Shown here: positions 6,658 through 8,524 of the stretch, piece after piece
Layout: each line of letters begins with the position of its first letter
Numbering within the stretch: position 1 is the stretch's first letter
Source: an uncultured Verrucomicrobiales bacterium
GTDB taxonomy: Bacteria; Verrucomicrobiota; Verrucomicrobiia; Verrucomicrobiales; Akkermansiaceae
DNA: 8,524 bases
Reading direction: 5' to 3'
Assembly: GCA_937893015.1 (NCBI GenBank)
Contig: CALBJX010000017.1
Span: 1-8,524 of the forward strand
Translations under genes and position numbers: made by a program
Notes under the pieces: model-generated
What the model was told of the DNA's origin: nothing
Database searches by the model: none
The model's input: only the letters and a program-made list of their open reading frames with translations

Positions 6658-7779
6658 ATGCTACAGGCCGGTATCGTTGGACTTCCGAACGTGGGTAAAT
6701 CCACCCTTTTCAATGCTGTCACCCGCTCCCGCAAGGCGGAGGCAGCGAACTATCCCTTCTGCACCATCGACCCCAATGTGGGCATGGTGGAGGTACCCGA
6801 TGCCCGCTTGGCCGTGTTGGCCGAGATGAGCAAGAGCGAGCGCGTGGTGCCCGCCGCCATTGAGTTCGTGGACATTGCCGGTCTCGTGAAGGGCGCGTCG
6901 GAGGGCGCAGGCTTGGGCAACAAGTTCCTCTCCAATATCCGCGAAACGGATGCCATCGTGCAGGTCGTGCGCTGCTTTGAGAATGACGACATCATCCACG
7001 AGCTCGGCTCCGTGGACCCTGTGCGCGACATCGAAATCATCAACGACGAGCTCATCCTCGCCGACCTCGCCGCCATGCAGAAGCGCATGGAGAGCCGCAT
7101 CAAGAAGGCCCGCGGCGGCGACAAGGAGGCCAAGGCCGAGGTCGCGCTGATGGAAAAACTGATCCCCCATCTGGATGCGGGCAACCCCGCCATCACGCTG
7201 GAGCTCTCCGATGACGAGAAGAAGCTGCTGAAGAGTTTTTATCTACTCTCCTCCAAGAAGAGCATTTTCGCCTGCAACGTGAGCGAGGACGAACTGGCCG
7301 ATGCCGTGGCAAACCCCGACGCGCACCCCTATGTCTCCGCCGTGCGCAAGTATGTGGCGGAGCACCACAATGCCGAGGCCATCGTCATCTCCGCCCGCAT
7401 CGAGGAAGAGCTCTCCGAGCTGGACCCCGCGGATGCCAAGGATTACCTGAACGACATCGGCGTGGCGGACAGCGGCGTGAGCGACCTCATCCGCGCCGTC
7501 TACCACCTGCTCGGCCTTCGCACCTACCTCACCACGGGCGTGAAGGAGACGAAGGCATGGACCATCCCCGCGGGTGCCAAAGCCCCGCAGGCGGCGGGCG
7601 TCATCCACACGGATTTCGAGCGCGGGTTCATCGCCGCCCAAGTGGTGGCCTACGAAGACCTTGTGGCCTGCGGCACCCTTGCCAAGGCCAAGGAACAGGC
7701 CAAGCTCCGCATCGAGGGCAAGGACTACGTCGTCAAGGACGGCGATGTCGTCGAGTTCCGCTTCAACGTGTCGAAGTAA
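6658..7779 (+). CDS. ychF: Redox-regulated ATPase YchF (OLA1 family)
   Basis: A 373-residue Obg-related P-loop protein, close to the 363 residues of the Escherichia coli protein. This family prefers ATP over GTP, associates with ribosomes and has been linked to the oxidative stress response. Visible: G1 GLPNVGKS (8-15), switch I region NYPFCTIDPN (31-40), G3 DIAGLVKGAS (72-81), a helical coiled-coil insertion with charged residues (about 128-170), the altered G4-type motif NVSE (207-210) in place of NKxD, as expected for the ATP-preferring subfamily, and a C-terminal TGS domain (about 290-373) containing GVKETKAWTIPAGAKAPQAAG and ending in GDVVEFRFNVSK. The start at 6658 is chosen because the family begins with a few residues before GIVGLPNVGKS; an in-frame ATG at 6619 would overlap the promoter and add 13 residues. 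It converges on guaA across a shared terminator. Confidence 0.97.
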   Translation: MLQAGIVGLPNVGKSTLFNAVTRSRKAEAANYPFCTIDPNVGMVEVPDARLAVLAEMSKSERVVPAAIEFVDIAGLVKGASEGAGLGNKFLSNIRETDAIVQVVRCFENDDIIHELGSVDPVRDIEIINDELILADLAAMQKRMESRIKKARGGDKEAKAEVALMEKLIPHLDAGNPAITLELSDDEKKLLKSFYLLSSKKSIFACNVSEDELADAVANPDAHPYVSAVRKYVAEHHNAEAIVISARIEEELSELDPADAKDYLNDIGVADSGVSDLIRAVYHLLGLRTYLTTGVKETKAWTIPAGAKAPQAAGVIHTDFERGFIAAQVVAYEDLVACGTLAKAKEQAKLRIEGKDYVVKDGDVVEFRFNVSK

Positions 7780-7803
7780 GCATCCTGCTTTTCACAAGAA
7801 CAC

Positions 7804-7837
7804 AAAAAAGGTCTGACGGAAACGTCAGACCTTTTTC
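7804..7837. terminator. Bidirectional terminator between ychF and guaA
   Basis: GGTCTGACG (7810-7818) pairs perfectly with CGTCAGACC (7823-7831) around a GAAA tetraloop. The flanking A run (7805-7809) and T run (7832-7836) extend the stem to 14 bp and give a U-tract on either strand. It lies 25 bases after the ychF stop and 25 bases beyond the guaA stop on the opposite strand. Confidence 0.92.
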
Positions 7838-7844
7838 GTTACCA

Positions 7845-7859
7845 CGCGGCAACGCCGCG
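7845..7859. other. Small GC hairpin just downstream of the guaA stop
   Basis: CGCGGC (7845-7850) and GCCGCG (7854-7859) pair perfectly with a 3-nt loop, ending two bases before the guaA stop codon. On the guaA strand it precedes the main terminator hairpin. It could protect the mRNA 3' end or simply reflect GC-rich sequence. Confidence 0.4.
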
Positions 7860-7861
7860 CT

Positions 7862-8524
7862 TTATTCCCATTCGATGGATGCCGGGGGCTTGGTGCTCAC
7901 ATCGTAGAGCACGCGGTTGATGCCCTTCACCTCGTTAAGGATGCGGTTGGAGGCCTCGCGGAGCAGATCGTAGGGAAGCTGCACCCAGTCGGCGGTCATG
8001 GCGTCCTCGGACACGATGGCGCGGAGGTTGGTGGCGAACTCGTAGGAACGTTCGTCGCCCTTCACGCCCACGGTCTTGACGGGGATGAGGCCGGCGTAGG
8101 CCTGCCAGCACTTGTCGTACCAATCCCACTTGCGCAGCGTGCCGATGAAGATGGCGTCGCACTCGCGGATGATGTCGAGGCGGTCCTTCGTCACCTCGCC
8201 GGGGCAGCGCACGGCCAAGCCGGGGCCGGGGAAGGGATGACGCCACAGGATGTCGTGCGGGATGCCCATGGAGGCACCCAACTCGCGCACCTCATCCTTG
8301 AAGAGGAAGGCGAGCGGCTCGATGACCTTGCCCTCTTCCTGCATCTTGAGCACGCGCTCCACGCGGTTGTGGTGCGTCTTGATGACGGAAGCCTTGGACT
8401 TGGCGTTAGAGGCACTTTCAATCACGTCGGGATAGAGCGTCCCCTGCGCGAGCATCTCGGCGTCGCCCACGGCATCCCAGAACACGTCGATGAAGAGGTT
8501 GCCGATGATGCGGCGCTTCTTTTC
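7862..8524 (-). CDS. guaA: GMP synthase (glutamine-hydrolysing), C-terminal part, cut by the window edge
   Basis: The last 220 codons of GuaA, which converts XMP to GMP using ATP and glutamine in purine synthesis. The reading frame is open to the right edge (KKRRIIGNLFIDV then FWDAV), so the N-terminal glutamine amidotransferase domain and the ATP-pyrophosphatase SGGVDS loop lie beyond it. Visible GuaA signatures: AQGTLYPDVIES, KTHHNR, EPLAFLFKDEVRELG, the RHPFPGPGLAVR loop, and the dimerisation domain KWDWYDKCWQAYAGLIPVKTVGVKGDERSYE running to the conserved end STKPPASIEWE. The segment after THHN (RVERVLKMQEEGKVIEPL) differs from the Escherichia coli-type VGGLP sequence and matches what I recall of another GuaA subgroup. 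The GTG at 8485 falls inside the domain and is not a start. Promoter and any purine-responsive control are outside the window. Confidence 0.97.
   Translation of the reverse strand, partial: EKKRRIIGNLFIDVFWDAVGDAEMLAQGTLYPDVIESASNAKSKASVIKTHHNRVERVLKMQEEGKVIEPLAFLFKDEVRELGASMGIPHDILWRHPFPGPGLAVRCPGEVTKDRLDIIRECDAIFIGTLRKWDWYDKCWQAYAGLIPVKTVGVKGDERSYEFATNLRAIVSEDAMTADWVQLPYDLLREASNRILNEVKGINRVLYDVSTKPPASIEWE

Overview
The window looks like chromosomal DNA from a Verrucomicrobiota bacterium, most likely Akkermansia or a close relative. This rests mainly on the first gene: a large secreted beta-strand-repeat protein with a LamG-like N-terminal domain and a PEP-CTERM tail (PEP, hydrophobic stretch, ARRKRK end), a combination typical of that group. 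The other genes are widely distributed, so the taxonomic call is an inference.

Layout. (1) 96-3278, plus strand: PEP-CTERM surface protein, followed by a strong intrinsic terminator at 3308-3345. (2) 3344-3650: a non-coding tandem array of six full units and one partial unit of about 47 bp, each carrying a 14-bp palindrome (GGTTGCATGCAACC or a one-base variant). It starts directly behind the terminator. (3) 3730-4095, plus: a small protein with a ribbon-helix-helix (RHH)-like N-terminus, preceded by a good sigma70-type promoter that is overlaid by ATTGT/ACAAT half-sites. (4) 4187-6433, plus: RecQ helicase with all core motifs, zinc site, winged helix and one HRDC domain. (5) 6658-7779, plus: YchF/OLA1-type ATPase, complete. 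(6) 7862-8524, minus: C-terminal part of GMP synthase GuaA, running off the right edge. A 14-bp-stem hairpin with A and T tracts at 7805-7836 serves as a shared terminator for the convergent ychF and guaA.

The genes do not form an obvious pathway: surface protein, putative regulator, DNA repair helicase, translation-associated ATPase and purine synthesis enzyme appear to be separate transcription units. Each plus-strand gene after the first has its own plausible promoter. For recQ and ychF the predicted transcription start falls on or within a few bases of the start codon, suggesting leaderless or nearly leaderless mRNAs.

The item most worth following up is the palindromic array at 3344-3650, because of its regular spacing and its position immediately upstream of a gene for a putative DNA-binding protein. 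I see no defence system, mobile element, CRISPR array, tRNA or rRNA in the window, and no clear new multi-gene system.
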